Shown here piece by piece: positions 12,240 to 24,114 of a stretch of DNA of 64,000 bases. Within the stretch, counting starts at the first letter, position 1. Every line of letters starts with the position of its first letter. The DNA is from Rhynochetos jubatus. Lineage: Eukaryota > Chordata > Aves > Eurypygiformes > Rhynochetidae. Under the pieces are notes generated by a model. It searched no databases. It saw nothing but the letters and a program-made list of their open reading frames with translations, and had not been told where the DNA came from. Both the position numbers and the translations under genes were made by a program. Location: NCBI GenBank assembly GCA_027574665.1, contig CM050662.1, positions 5,238,501 through 5,302,500 of the forward strand. Reading direction: 5' to 3'.

Positions 12240-14935
12240 TATATAGATTATGCTATAAAATGCAGATTATAGATCCCCATGCGGTTGCTGAAATTAAACG
12301 CTGCCTTATCCTAAGCAACAAGATTTCTTCAAGAATTGTCTGCCGAGTTCATTTTCAGGTGTCTCTACTTACGCTTTCAGTTACAAATATATCTATACAC
12401 ATACAGACATATGCGTACACACAAACATCTCAAAACCCCCGAACTACTTACAAGAGACAGTGAATATTTTATTTTTCTGCCTATACAGTCCACAAGAAGC
12501 CAATGAGAAGAACAGGGACTGAGAATTATGTGCCACAAAATAACACATCGCCTCAGACTGAGACCGCTCCAACTCTGTCCCGTCTGTCTTCTCCAAAGGC
12601 AGATGGGATTGCCCACTGGCACGCCAAGCCCATCCAAACCAAATGCCTATACGTGGACTCCTGAGCCCAACGCCAGCGGTTGAAGGGCTGGCTGGAGCTC
12701 TCCGAGTGCCTGCACGCCCCAGCTCCGCCGTCACCTCGGGCTGCATGGGAGCCCTTTGCTGCCCTCGCGGCTCAGGCCGCTCCTGCACAGGCCTGAGGAT
12801 GCTTTCAGAGGTGTCGGCTTTTACATGGGGCTGCGTGCACGAGAGGCGTGAGCGACTGGGAAGACTAAACAACATCTGCCACGAGAATTTAGGCTGCTAA
12901 CACCTTTGAATGCTTTTCAAAATGTTGACTAAAACCTTGCCTGCAGAGCATCATCTCCGAGCCGATTGCCATCCCAGAGAAGCAAACCTTCCCATCCTGC
13001 CTGCCATCACCAAATGCACCTGACTGGCGTTACAGAAACTGGAGAGGAACTAAGTGAATCACTCCACTTCCTCATACTGTTCATCCCATTAATTTCCATC
13101 CTTCACTGCCCCATGCTGCTCAGTCTTTCATCTCACTCTGAAACACAAATATGCAGCAATCAGGCCGCAGCTCCTCCCTGCTCCCCGAAGCTGCGCTCTT
13201 GCTTACGCCCCTGCCAATAATACCAACTATTTTTGCAGCGCATTTTTGCTACTGCACGAAGCCACAGATTTAACCTTGTTAGAGGCAATGAACTGCTTTT
13301 GAAGGATACTTTTTTCTGCTGTTCAGACCAAATGACGTGCGACATAGCAACGTTATCCCCGAGCGTGGGATGGCAAACTGCCGCTCCCACTGGGACGCAC
13401 GATACCAAGAATTTTCTTTCGAACCAGCAGCCGAAGAACTAAACGCCAAAACGCAGCCTGGGCTATAGAAATGTCAGTGGAAAACTAGAATATGTGGTTC
13501 ACGGGTTGTGGATTACCCCTGGAACGGTAAAATAGGAAAGGGTCTGACAGTTACGACTTGCTCCTTATGTGCTGACAATATGGCTGGTGCTGTGAGAGAG
13601 GAGCGCGCTCTGCTTCCCCGCATCTACAAAATAAGGAGTGCAAAAAACCAATAATCAGAGAACACACCCACACAGCAGGAGATCTCAGAGCTCCATGTAA
13701 ATCCCTTTCCTTGTAAACCGCAAAGGTAATGACATGATGTATGCAGATTAGTACCGGTGAGCCTCACAATAAATGGGTTTTCAGAAGGGATTTGACTAAT
13801 GAGTAAGTGAAACTCTGCTGGCAAAAGGAGCTAATGCTGAAAAAGCAATACTTTAATATATTTTAAAGCACAGAATTCCTTTTATTTATTTCTTGGTAAG
13901 CTTTGGCAGTTGTAGTGTCTGCAGTTAACAGCAAAGGCTGATCCGAACCAGCCCGTAGCTGGCTGGAAGGTGCCGCGGGTGCCCTCCACGCTGGCTGGAC
14001 GCAGGCAGATGAGGAGGAGGGAGCGCAGCACTGGGTCCATGTGCTGCCATGGGGCAAAGCTGGCAGAGGCAGGGAAGAAACGCCTGGCAGCCCATGAGCA
14101 GCCTCCAGGGCTGCTGCGGGTGCAGGCAGAGGCCTGGGGTTACACCTGCCCCAGGGACAGGAGGGCTTTGAGCTTGCCTGGCGGCTGCGCTGCTCAGCAT
14201 CTTCCCAAAGGAGAGTTAATAAAGCCACGTTTAACTGCCTGATTTATGAGAGTGCATCATTCATGCAGCTTAAGGGGGCTGTAAACAAGGAATGTGTTTG
14301 CACCATATGGCGGGGGAAGCAGTTGTAGTCTTCCCCTCCAAACCTACAGCTGGGGTGTCACAGTCTCGTAGGTCAGTGTGGTTCTTGCATTTCTTGTTTT
14401 AAAATCAGCTTTTTTTTTCCTCCAGTCTTCCCTGCATGCAGTGAGGATAATGGCATGATTTTCCACTAACCTTTGACCACGAGAAGTAATGATGTTTAAT
14501 GGTCTCCTCTTAGAATAGAGACAGAACAAGTTCTACCCATTTACAGGTGGGCGAGGTTTGAGGTATTTTGTTGTTGGTCTGGTTTTTTTGGAAAGGGCAT
14601 AGTTGAAGAGGATGTTGAGGCAGGTGGAGTCTGAAATAGCGTAACATAAAGGATGGGTGCAGCCCATCCCCAGTGTGAACAGTAGAACAGATGCTGGCTT
14701 GGACTACTTCCTTCACCTTCACACCTACAGAAACCTACCCCAGTGTTTCCCACTTTGCACCCTACACGTGTCTAGATACCTAGTGGTTACGTTCCCTGCA
14801 CCAAAGCAACAGCAAATACTAAATCACAAGAGGTCAGTGGCTGTCGCCGTGGCTGGGGTGTCCTGTTGCGGTGTTACAAATCCATGAAGCAGTTATCCCA
14901 GTGCCAGGTGTGCCAAGGATGCAAGCAAATCTGGA

Positions 14936-14951
14936 CTCCTGCTAGCAGGAG
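14936..14951. other. Perfect 16-bp palindrome
   Basis: CTCCTGCTAGCAGGAG reads the same on both strands. About one perfect 16-base palindrome is expected by chance in 64 kb, so this is weak evidence of function. Confidence 0.6.
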
Positions 14952-16770
14952 CTGGAGCAGGTCGTGCCAAGAAAACCTTCAGAGCCTGCAAGACCTGTGA
15001 AAAAGCTGAGCTAAGATCGGCCAGGAAAGCATGGGCAGCTTTCACCTGAGGCAAGGGACCTTTGCAGCCTGCCCCAACTCAGTAAGTTTTATCGGTGGGG
15101 TGCAGCGCATGACAGCTGCTCCATCAGCCGGTTCTTCCCCCGCGACCTATCTGCAGCCCCTGAGGCGCTTTCTGTCATTCCCACAGCAGCAGCAGGCAGG
15201 TTACTAAGGTTTTACAGCAGCTGCCTTTTCCCATAACTCACAGTTGTTAAAAGCTCAGCTTAGTGTAAATCCCCTGTCTCACAAAGTCTGGACATGGCCC
15301 TGACTTTCTCAGGAGCCTGAGGTGGGTAACTACTCAGGAAAACAAAATGTGCAGGGAAGAAGGTTTCAGCCCATTTTATCCACCTTTCAGGATAGGCAAA
15401 CCAACCTCCATAGCATGCATAAACCTTGCGTTCAGGCACTAAAACTCAGGGACATTCACCTTCTCTTACTCCCATTGCATATGGCTTTTCCCCCTCCTCC
15501 CACCTGGAGTGAAAGAGCTAAGGGCCAAGCAGATGGGGCAGGAGCATCAGTTGCTGGGAAGGACTGAGCAGTGGAGCTTAGGTCAGCTAAAGGCAGCTAG
15601 TGAGCAGCACACAGCAGGGCCACAGTGTCTTAACCGCACTCCCCCAGTGCATGCGGCGGTTTTAGGTAGGAGCTTTTAACAGCTCATCTGTGAAGCCAAT
15701 GGACTGCGGTTCGAGATGGCTCCCTCATGAGGCAGCGCCTGGATTCTTCAAACAAAAGATTTTCACCACCTGAAGTTACATCTCCTTCTCCATTTAACCC
15801 TTGAGCAGATCAATACCGTTTGCAGTCGCAGATATGGAAAGAGTCACGCCACACCAAGCACAAAGACCAGGAAGGATCCAAGAGGCTCAGGCTCCAAGAC
15901 GTGAAACTTCTCTAAATAAAAATCCTTTGACAGCAGACTGCTAAATTCAGAAACTGCCTGAAATGTCGATATTGTGTCTTAAACTGTAAGATATAGTGTA
16001 TCCTTCTAAAATAGATCAACGCTGTGCTACTGCAACCTGGTCCGCTAACGGCCCTGAAACATGGCTCTATTCCCGCTGTCCAACGCACCAACCTCCCGCT
16101 CCCTCCCCGCTGGTGGCTGCGAAGGCCACAACCAGGAGATGAATTCTCCCCCTGCTGTCACCGCTATCGCTGCCAAGAAGGATGCCAAGCATGAGGGGAA
16201 CATGCGCTTTCCGACAGACACTGGATATACACTGCCAACTTACGTTTCACAAATCACCAACGGACGGTAGGAGGGAAGTAGGGTGTGCGCAGGGTCACAC
16301 TCTCAGTAGGTGACTGTAGGTACCCATTTTTCTCAAGATTAAGTGCCATTTGGGACTGTACACAGAGCACCAGCTTGCACCTAGAAGTAGGGCTGGTAGG
16401 AAATCGTTGGCCACAATAAATGCCAGTTTATCAAGCCCCAGACCTGCTGCTGCTGAGCAGCCCTGTATATCTGGGACATGGGGAGAGCTCTGCAACCCTC
16501 ACTGAAACTCAGGTTCATGTCAAGAGTGCCCAGAGGCTTTCAGGTTTGGGAAAATCCGGGTTTGTCTCAACTCAAATAAATCAACTCCCCCGCCCCAAAA
16601 TCTAAGAGTTTTGAGCTGGTAATAGCTGCTTACGAATCAACGCTACCTGTAGCTATCAGCAACCAAAGTATGATACAACCAGCACGCAACCTGCTGTGAC
16701 AGCGCATGGAAAACACAAAAGAAATGAAAACCTGGGCATCTAAATTATTTACAGAAATCTGCTTCTGTTC

Positions 16771-17040
16771 CACTGCGCTGTGGCACCCAGAGGAGAGCGG
16801 GAGACGGGAGCGCGAGAGCCAGGCTGTTCTGCGTCTGCAGCACACGGATCACACGCTGCACGATCGCTCCAAACCCGTGTCGAGCGCACAGTAATTACGG
16901 GAAGGCAGCATGCCCTCGCATTAATTGTGGCAGCCAGCCGGGCCAGAGCGATCCACTGCTGCTCACGGAGCCACCGGCGCTGGCGGGCCAGGCAAGCCTT
17001 CAGCCACGTACGAAATGAAGCTCGTCATGTACGATGCTGC
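16771..17040. promoter_or_regulatory. CpG-island-like patch, best in the window
   Basis: A hand count over 270 bases gives 85 C, 86 G and about 25 CpG. GC is 63% and the observed/expected CpG ratio about 0.92. Vertebrate DNA methylated in the germ line loses CpG quickly, so a ratio near 1 suggests a stretch kept unmethylated, as at promoters or some enhancers. It sits between AT-rich flanks and contains an ATTAAT core at 16919-16924. A 97-codon frame crosses it without family features. No TATA box or clear splice donor decides a transcription direction. Confidence 0.6.
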
Positions 17041-19235
17041 TTTCCAAGACATTTCAAAACAAAGTCCCCGTAAGGGTAAATATAATTTATTTCCCCCCTG
17101 ATGTGGGCAAACCTTTTTCATTAAGGCATGGTGTTAATGCCATCTTGCAAGCATGGCTCAGAATCCAAATACGGCCCTTAATCATCTCAGAGAGGGTGAA
17201 GAGAAGGAACTATATTAAAAATATTTATTGTCTGTAGTAACACAGAGGTCTCCTGCAATCTAGCAGTTGCAAGATACATTTTTGGTCTTGCTGTAGAAGG
17301 AAAAAAGCAAAGGTGCTTAAAAACAAAGCCTACATCCAGTGAACAGCTGCAGAATTAAATCAAATTAGGATGGAAAATGTAAAAGAAGACGAGAATCATA
17401 ATACACCATTCTTGATCTGCTGATTTAAGTTTTAAATTGTCTTTTGATCGATGATTTTATTTCACTTATTGTATCTTTTTATCGCAGCCAAGTGATTAAA
17501 AGCTAGAGAGAGAAGTTCTGCAGGCAATTCCTGATGCGATTCACTACTGGAAGCGGCTCAGCTGCAGGAGCGGTGCCCCGGCAGCCCAGCACCCACAGCA
17601 GGACGCACGCGGCTCGGCCCGGCTGCCCCACGTACAGCTGAGCTTCACCGCTGCTCGGGGGCATTGCGGGAGGGAGCATTTGGGGTGCAGCACCCCGCTT
17701 CCCCTCCCAGGCTGTGCCCAGGTTCAGCTGTTTCAGAAGCACGGCTGAACCCCAGTTGTCAGCAGAGGAGTTTATTTCCGTGGCTTTCCGCCGGCATAAA
17801 CTGCACAGAGCTGCCTGCAGATCTTCCCACCGCCCCACCAGTGGATGCACCCAAACTGGCAGCCCCTTAAAGAAGACTTATCCTGTGAACCAGCGGCTGA
17901 AGTTTCACTTGCAATTAAGATTTGTGCAGAAGGAGTTGAGGCCCTTGTGATTTCTATTCATGGCGTGTCTGAGAAGCAGCCAAATTAAAACCCTTATCAT
18001 TAAGGAGCTGATAGCTCCCATAATCGCAAGCATCATTCTTATCATTCGGCATTAGCTGGAGGGAGCAGCATGACTCACTGGCTAACAGAAGCAGATCTGT
18101 TCATAAAATAGGAAAACTTCTAACCAAAGAGAAGTTCCTGAGCCATGAATTAGAGAAAGCACTAATTTCAAACAAATTACAGAGTTTGTGCTGTCAATAC
18201 AAAACTTTATCCTAAGTTGAGTCTTTTTGCCGTGCCCTGCTCTGAATTGCCTTCCTGGCTGACCTACAGTGCATCAATTCACGGTTCAAAAGGAAAATCT
18301 TCCCTGAGGGATGAGTCACGGCTCTCTACTGTCCTTCAGGTTAAACCACATTTCCCTTTACTTTCCACAGAGTACATGTTTTAAGAGCTGATGAGTTCCA
18401 CAATTGATATGTTGCCCAGCTCCATTTGATATGATCCATTTGCTCAGAAAAATTTAAAAACAAATATTAAGACATTCTCATTCAAGGCACCTCTCCCCTA
18501 TGTGGCAGTTTCCCTGACAGAATGATCTGTCACTTGAGGGAGAAAACCCAGGAGGATACAGAGCTAGTGCAGGTTTAAACAGGATTTTTCAGGTCTTTTG
18601 AGGTCTGAAAAATAAAATGGAAAGGTAGAAATAATTGCAGCATGCACTAAGGGGTTGGCTTGTCTCGCAGAGTTCATTTCATGAAGACTGTAGTGCTAAA
18701 ATGGGGCACTTTTGCTCTAGGAAGAGACTGCAACATGCAGCCAGCCAGGCAACCAAATTAATGTAAGTGGTGACAGGTCACAGCCCCGCAGGAGAGCAGC
18801 TAAGCCACTGTCAAGCCTGCTGCAGCTTCAGAAAGTGCTCAATTTAGTTACAGGCTCGGTCCAATTTGGAGAATTCAGCTCAAGACTAAAATTACTAAGT
18901 GGTCTGGACCAGATGAGGTGACTCTGCTAACCTCAGGACTGCTTAGACCGAGGCTTAATACCAACCTCAGATCTCTCACTCGAAAGATTTATTCTAACAT
19001 GGGGGATTTTTAATGTAGCTGCAAGCTGAAACATCCAGTGTCCGCCACCAGAATTTCAATACCTTGTCTTGCTGCCCGTAGGGCTCCATATTAAAGACAG
19101 GATATCTGTCATGCTCTGGACTCTTTCTCCTTCTTTCTCCGTAGCAGCGCATGAGCGCGCAGCAGTGCGTGGGGAGGGACACAGCCCAAACACGAGCAGA
19201 AGGTCTGCGACGGGGCAGGAGCAAGACTGGGCCCC
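17041..19235. other. AT-rich non-coding DNA, no gene seen
   Basis: There is no recognisable gene or repeat. The parts 17340-17500 and 17960-18080 are AT-rich but complex, with repeated TTATCATT words (about 17992 and 18038) and the dyad GGAGCT-GAT-AGCTCC near 18004. These resemble conserved enhancers of developmental loci in style. I cannot test conservation here. Confidence 0.5.
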
Positions 19236-19254
19236 GGGTGTGGGGTGGGGAGGG
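19236..19254 (+). other. Canonical G-quadruplex motif
   Basis: Four G-runs (19236-19238, 19242-19245, 19247-19250, 19252-19254) are separated by loops TGT, T and A. Short loops of 3, 1 and 1 bases are the arrangement expected to give a stable intramolecular quadruplex. It lies in a GC-rich stretch (about 19140-19270) with several CpG. No gene is assigned nearby. Confidence 0.75.
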
Positions 19255-22200
19255 CAGCCCTACGGCTCCTCGCCCACCGAGCACCCAATGCTGGAGATGA
19301 CGGAGGCAGATGAGCGGCTAGAGCAGTTCTGGCGATGGAGTTTGATCTTGGAAAGCACTTAATCAGTCTCAACAATCAGGTATCTATCGGTGCTAGGTGA
19401 TTAAATTGTTGAAGTCGTTTGAAAGACAGGCACCAGGTTTGTCTGTCACAACGCATTGCCCTTCAACTGCAGTTTAATAAGAAACGGAGCAAAGGCCCTG
19501 CTGGATTGCTGTGCAGCACTCTTTTACTTGGGAAAGGGAAAATTGTAAACGGATTAACAGAACTGTCCTTAACAGTGAGGCGAGTCCTGGATCTGTTACA
19601 AGCGTGAAGAAGCCAGAAGTCAAAACCGTCTGCATGATACGTGAAAAAAAATATACAAAGAGGAAAAAACAGCTCTCAAAGTACAGGACAAGTGAAGAAC
19701 TGAAGAACGAGCACATGAAATTAAAGCCCTGGGTGGTTGCACACAAAACCTGAGAGGCAGAGGGCATGTTTTTCTGAACAATTTGCCCCATCAGACTACT
19801 ACTAACGTGAGCCACGGGAAAGCTGGGCATCCCAGCTGCATGTCACCAGCACTCCGTGCGTTCATTTCAATTCCTATTTTCTTCCTTTACATGAGGTTTT
19901 TTCACCTTTTCCAGGAGGGATGTGAGAGGTCCTGCCTGCCCTGGCCCAGAGCAGGAGCAGTAGCTTTCAGCTGCCATTCCTACAGCTGGTGCCGTGCTGT
20001 CAGCAGTGCCGTGTCCTTAGTAAGCTTTCCCTGAAGAAGGCATGGCCTCATTAAAGACAGTTTTCTCTCAGGGTTTCAAGGGGATAGGTGGCTTGTGTGG
20101 CTTACGCTCAGAGAGCCAGATGTGCAACATCAACCCTGAATGTCAGGCTTGCCCTAATATAATCAGAATTGTTGGAAGACAAATGTTCTGGAAGAACCTT
20201 GGTTTGTGGAGTGCTTCCATGGAAAACTCTGAGAAATTGGAAGAAATGGAATAATTGGAAGATTTGGTGACAAGGTACGAATTGATGCCTTTAGCTGGGC
20301 ACCCCTCTTGACAGAGCCGGACTCCAGCAGCTGCCACTGCAAATTCCCTCACGCGACTCCTTTACAGAACAGACGTGTCCATTAAAAGAGAGTGGAAACT
20401 TGGTAAAGGATACCAACATTGCAGGAAAACGCCACAGTTTGATATTTTAGGAACAGAAAGAGAAAAACATATGCTATTTTACACTACTATTTGCTCAAGC
20501 TCCATAATTTCCATCTACTATGCAGTTTACTTGCCAAAACTTAAGAAAACTTCATTGACATGAAATAAACTTGATTAATATTTTCAACAGTAGTATAAAA
20601 CACATAAGCAGACACTAAAAATAATCTTTTTTAGACTAGTTTCATGCTGTTTATTGTGGGCAGAAGTGTTTGCTTAAGCCTACACTTTAAAAACCATGAA
20701 CCGAATGCAACAAAGCCCCTAGAGCTGAATGGCCTCAGGGATTGCGTGTCAAGACTTGTAGCTTTATTTTGTATATTCTGCTTCCAAAGGCTACACCCGA
20801 GCTAAAAATTCCCTCCTGGTGTCACTTCATATCAGCTTGCTTTTTAAAAATGTCCCTGCTCAAGGGACGTACTGAAGATGTGCAAACTCCCCAACGCAGG
20901 GGTGGCCCGAGGAACGAGCAGAAAGCTTGTACGAAAACCCAGTCGTGCCACCGGTGAGTGGCAGCACAACGGCAAAACAAAGCAGCCACCCTTTGGGAAG
21001 TAACATCCAAACCAGAGACACAACGCTTTGGGAAAGCAACCGGAACTGGTTCCCATCACAGTTACTAGTGGAATTCCAAGCTCCGTGTGCCCCACTGCCT
21101 TGCGGGACAGCCATGTGCAGCCGTCCCTTCTGCATGGAACTGCTTTTGTCCAAAGTCCTTACTTGACACCTCGGGGCTGCTGGCAGTATTTCCCTGGCAC
21201 TGCTCCTTATTCCACATTCTCAGTGTTCCAGGCTGAACACCCAAACCAGGACTGGTGACCCCCCGGCGGATCGGAGCAGCGGTGCAGGGCTGCGGCACCC
21301 CAGAGCCTCTCTGCTGCGTATGGTGAGTGTCTGGCAAGGAGGATCTTCTTGGGTTTCTGCCTTTCTGTTTGGGTTTCACAAACGTGGAGATTTAAATTTA
21401 GCCCCCCCACCCCCCAGCCTGCAGCAGAGCTGCACGGTTTATCACAGCGTGGCGGTCAGGACATTTTTTACCCCATCTGCTTTGGCGGCAATGTCGTTCC
21501 CTGCACTGTTGAGGTGGAGTGGGGACCAGCTGCCTGTGCTATCCCACAGCGTGAGCACTGAAGTACTTTGCCAAGTTTCAAACCAGAATTCAGATCAGCA
21601 CGTGAGCCCTCGGGGTCGCTGTGCTCTCCCTGAAGCCGTGGTGGCTGTGCCTGCTCTCGGGAGAGACCAGCTAGACTGTGTTGGTGCTGGCCACCTTCCT
21701 CCAGGTTCACAGGGAGCATGGGGTCTGCAGGCTAAGCCAAGTCTGGCTCTCCAGGACCCTGGAATGAGGGAAATCCCAGGAAACATCAGTATCTCTGCAA
21801 ACTCCAGTGCTAGATGCTAGGTCCTTACTCCTGCATCTCCTAGTTCATCTGGGCAAGGAATCACAGCCACGCAGGAGCAGGAGTCTGGCTTGATGCACAC
21901 AAACAGCTCGCAATTAAAGCAGCAGACCTTTTACATATTCCCAGAATGATTTATTCCAACTCTCCTGACCATTGCACAGCCAAACATCAATTCTGAATTT
22001 GTTGCACTGTTAATGAATGACCCAATAAGCAATATTTCATGTCAGAAGCAAAAATATATGACTTTGTAAAATTATTTATGCTTCAAGCGTACAGAGAAAC
22101 CATCAGAAAGGAGCAGTGCTGATGCTCTAGTCCAGCTTTGCAAACATCATAGTTATTGTCTAATTTAAAGATTCTTCCATACTGGTTATTCAACGTCCCA

Positions 22201-24094
22201 CCTCACTGCCTGACTGAAAACGCAGCATCCAGCTCTCCCAGCAAAGCCCTGAGTGGCACTCCACTGCTACTGAGCAGAACGGCTTACCCTTCTATCCGCT
22301 GCCCTGAGCACACCAACGTGCTGCAGGAAGAGTTTCTCCAGAGCCTGTTCTCCCCCTGAGCCTGGGCCATCCACATTCCGCTGAAGCACTTGGATCCATA
22401 AACCCCTGAGACCTCCACAGCCAGAGGCTCCTCTCCTGATGAGCATCTGGGGCTCCATGAAGTCTGGCCCCAGGCTGGCTATGGACTCTCATCACAGCCA
22501 CCCCTTTTTCCCAGCAAGCATCACCCCAGGAGGGTCTGGCAGCTCCTGCTAGGACATATGGGGACAAGGAGACTTTCATGCATCATTTTATAGGGTTCTC
22601 TCTCATGCCTTATCCAGGCACATTCTTATCTATGTTAATTTGGTCTCCTCCAGTCTAATTACAACTCAGTGCATAAGACAGTCTCATTAAGATCTCAGCT
22701 TAGGTTGGATGTTTATATTCTCAGTATTCCCAGCAAAACGTATAGGAAAACTGGTATCGGGTAAACCTGCAGATAAAAGGGCTCATTCGTTCCCCGCAGC
22801 AGCAGGCTGGTCATCGCCAGCAGCTCCACCTCCGAAGGCTTGACATTTCTGTGCCCCACACTTAGGGGAATCACGTGCCCAGTTCCTTCGTGTTAAGGCT
22901 CTACAAGCCCCTCATTCCCTTAGAAAACTCCTGCCTTCGTTGTGGTACAAGTAGAAGACGTAGCCACTAGCAAATACAAACCTGATTGTCTGAACACCAA
23001 GGATAAGAAATGTTGAGGCTTTGGCTAAGAACAAGAGAATGTAACACTACAAATCCTTGACTGCTGAGAGCTATCAGGGACACAGAAGAGGGAGCTGCTG
23101 GAATCCCACTGCTTGAAAGGCTTTAGAGTAGGAGAAACGTCCAGGGGAATATCACGATGGAAAGTAAGAGGTCAAATTGATGTGTGAAACCTTCTGTCTA
23201 GGTTTCCAAGGTAGAAGCTCAAGATTTCAGACTGAAAAACCCTTTGTAACTACGGTGACACTGATGGCATAATAATTGGTTGCTAAACCAATACAGGAGT
23301 GTTCTTGCAGGAATGTTAGTCACCGGTTGAGTAGTCTGAAGAGTATTTGGAAGAATACTCATGAGTTTCGGTCTTGCACAAATGAATCTCCCCCACCCAA
23401 CTTCACACTGACAACTGCTTTATTGTTATGCCTCCACTGATGCAGCCTGAGATTTCAGAGACCCACGCACCGAACACAGACGTCACCAGGTAGCTAGATG
23501 ACCCACCATTGCAGCAAACAGTCAGAAGGAAACACTCACGGACTAAGAATCTCTCTCCGGCAAATGCTTAGTAACGAAGAACCAATGTCACTGAAATCGG
23601 AACTGATTCACAAAATAATATGGAAACCAAAAGGAAGGGGCTAAATCTGAAATAAATAACTGCAGCAGCTTCCTCTGACCACAACCATTTGGCACATAAC
23701 AGCGTTCTGCATCATTACCAGGACTCGGCTGGCTTGTTTAATTCACATCCAGATTTGGCAGTTGTGCACATGAGGAGAGAAGCTTGGGGGGGTCCCCAGT
23801 TGTTTTAGAGAAACAGAGACGATATTGAAAAATCTTCAAAGAATCACAAAGAAAACAACAAAGTACTGTGAGACACTGTACCTTCTGAATGTATTTTTGT
23901 TTCCATAAAATGAAAATGCTGTTTATTCACTGAAAAAAAAAAAAAAAAGATATGTTTGTGTACCCAAACAAATTTTGACAAGTTCTTTGGCAAATAGTCC
24001 GCGGGGACTAAACAGGACAAGACCAGGAAGGCTGCAGAGGGGCTGTAGCCTAGAGCTGCTGCCTGGAACAGCAAAGGATGGGCAAGAGTGAGCA
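19255..24094. other. Non-coding single-copy DNA, no gene seen
   Basis: There is no recognisable gene or interspersed repeat. The overlapping frames at 20822-21820 on both strands reflect GC-rich sequence. The 166-codon frame at 21320-21820 has no domain features. A run of 16 A lies at 23933-23948. Confidence 0.55.
23933..23948 (+). repeat. A16 homopolymer
   Basis: Sixteen consecutive A. No retrocopy or polyadenylation signal is recognisable in the preceding sequence, so it is listed as simple sequence only. Confidence 0.9.
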
Positions 24095-24114
24095 GGGTGG
24101 GGGGGCCAGGGGGG
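24095..24114 (+). other. G-quadruplex motif
   Basis: G-runs at 24095-24097, 24099-24105 and 24109-24114 are separated by T and CCA. Splitting the seven-base run gives four G3 tracts with very short loops. A quadruplex on the plus strand is likely in vitro. The surrounding bases hold no recognised gene. Confidence 0.6.

Larger units (their letters stand above)
11175..16770. other. Non-coding single-copy DNA, no gene seen
   Basis: Frames of up to 143 codons (complement of 12444-12875) and 121 codons (complement of 13863-14228) show no family features and lie in GC-rich stretches where stops are scarce. The region contains the AT-rich dyad at 12211-12239 and the 16-base palindrome at 14936-14951. 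I see no interspersed repeat. Confidence 0.55.

Noticed and set aside
15708-15715. GGTTCGAG, similar to a tRNA or SINE B box
   Set aside because: The rest of the B box, an A box at the right spacing and a cloverleaf are missing.
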